NCBI GenBank assembly: GCA_026393655.1
Contig: JAPKZT010000040.1
Span: forward strand, 1-6,272
Origin: Actinomycetota bacterium
GTDB taxonomy: Bacteria > Actinomycetota > Acidimicrobiia > Acidimicrobiales > Ilumatobacteraceae
DNA length: 6,272 nt
Reading direction: 5' to 3'
Shown: in pieces, positions 5,599-6,272 of the stretch
Layout of the letters: every line of letters begins with the position of its first letter
Numbering within the stretch: position 1 is the stretch's first letter
Program-made: the position numbers and the translations under genes
Notes under the pieces: model-generated
Told to the model about the DNA's origin: nothing
What the model saw: the letters and a program-made list of their open reading frames with translations, nothing else
The model's database searches: none

Positions 5599-6272
5599 GT
5601 GGCACACGACGAATTTAGTGAATTCGAAAACAATGATGGCGAGCGACTTCAAAAAGTTTTAGCTAAAACCGGTTGGGGTTCGCGCAGAGAATGCGAAATC
5701 TTGATTGACGAAGGGCGAGTGCGTGTCAACGGTGAGGTCGCAATTCTTGGTCGGCGAGTTGATGTTGAATCTGACAAGGTCGAAGTTGATGGCATCACAA
5801 TCGGCGTTTCTCCCGGTCTCGTCTATTACTTACTGAATAAACCAGTCGATGTAATCACGACAGCTAAAGATACGCACGGTCGGGCCACGGTGATAGAACT
5901 AGTGCCGCTTGAACCTCGGGTGTTTCCAGTTGGTCGACTTGACGCTGAAACTGAAGGCTTAATTCTGATGACCAACGATGGCGATCTCGGTCATCGATTG
6001 ACGCATCCAAGTTTTGGTATCGAAAAAGAATATTTGGCACATGTGCGATCGTCACAAAATGGTGTGAGCGAATCTGCGCTAAGAAAACTTCGCGACGGGG
6101 TAGAGCTAGATGACGGGTTCACAGAGCCAGCGCAAGTTGGTCAGCTTCAACCTGGTGTACTGCGAATAATTATTCATGAGGGTCGCAATCGACAAATTCG
6201 CAGAATGTGTGAGGCTGTAGGTCACCCTGTAGAGCGACTCGTGCGAGTGCGTATCGGCCCGTTGATTGATCG
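5599..6272 (+). CDS. rluB: RsuA/RluB-family rRNA pseudouridine synthase, 3' end outside the window
   Basis: The enzyme converts a specific uridine in ribosomal RNA to pseudouridine; in the RluB group the target is in 23S rRNA. The frame stays open to the window edge, giving 224 codons; family members have about 240-300. An S4 RNA-binding domain lies at about residues 15-62 (ERLQKVLAKTGWGSRRECE, then EGRVRVNGE). The catalytic domain begins at about residue 75 (YYLLNKP). The catalytic Asp115 lies in GRLDAETEGLILMTND (112-127), and the conserved EGRNRQIRRM (194-203) follows. Start choice is uncertain: GTG 5599 leaves a 4-base gap after scpB, while ATG 5572 in the same frame would add nine residues and overlap scpB by 23 bases. 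Neither has a clear ribosome binding site. It is probably cotranscribed with scpA and scpB. RluB rather than RsuA is inferred from context; exact rRNA position is not visible. Confidence 0.9.
   Translation, partial: MAHDEFSEFENNDGERLQKVLAKTGWGSRRECEILIDEGRVRVNGEVAILGRRVDVESDKVEVDGITIGVSPGLVYYLLNKPVDVITTAKDTHGRATVIELVPLEPRVFPVGRLDAETEGLILMTNDGDLGHRLTHPSFGIEKEYLAHVRSSQNGVSESALRKLRDGVELDDGFTEPAQVGQLQPGVLRIIIHEGRNRQIRRMCEAVGHPVERLVRVRIGPLID

Noticed and set aside
1..6272. CRISPR arrays, insertion sequences, tRNA or rRNA genes, toxin-antitoxin or defence genes
   Set aside because: No repeated units, terminal inverted repeats or RNA gene signatures were seen on either strand, and housekeeping genes fill nearly all of the window.

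Overview
The window is a compact, gene-dense piece of bacterial chromosome carrying housekeeping genes. The gene order pyrG, NUDIX ADP-ribose pyrophosphatase, xerD, then scpA, scpB and an RsuA/RluB-type pseudouridine synthase matches a neighbourhood I know from Actinomycetota (for example the Rv1699 to Rv1711 stretch of Mycobacterium tuberculosis). By eye the base composition is close to half G+C, low for that phylum. A small HD-domain gene directly after xerD reminds me of Acidimicrobiia, perhaps an aquatic lineage. The phylum is well supported by gene order and protein motifs; the class is an inference from memory.

Layout. On the + strand, 1-1183 is the 3' two thirds of pyrG, followed by the NUDIX gene (1204-1764), xerD (1768-2682) and an HD-domain gene (2679-3134). 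Gaps are 20 and 3 bases, and xerD overlaps the HD gene by 4 bases, so these probably form one transcription unit. A short hairpin at 3133-3150 closes it. trpS lies on the - strand (3166-4155), convergent with the HD gene and divergent from scpA. A 50-base divergent spacer at 4156-4205 holds a ribosome binding site for each strand and a small palindrome. From 4206 a second + strand run holds scpA, scpB and the pseudouridine synthase gene, which leaves the window at 6272. No stretch over 300 bases lacks a gene.

Functions. pyrG makes CTP, and the NUDIX enzyme cleaves ADP-ribose-like nucleotides. XerD resolves chromosome dimers, and ScpA/ScpB are the non-SMC subunits of the condensin that organises the chromosome. 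TrpS charges tRNA-Trp, and the RluB-like enzyme modifies rRNA. The shared themes are chromosome segregation and basic nucleotide and translation functions.

The most unusual observation is at the left edge. The pyrG reading frame is interrupted by a TAA at 23-25, with family-conserved residues on both sides in the same frame, so this looks like a single nonsense base change or a sequence error. I found no tRNA, rRNA, CRISPR array, insertion sequence, prophage gene or other sign of a new defence or mobile system.
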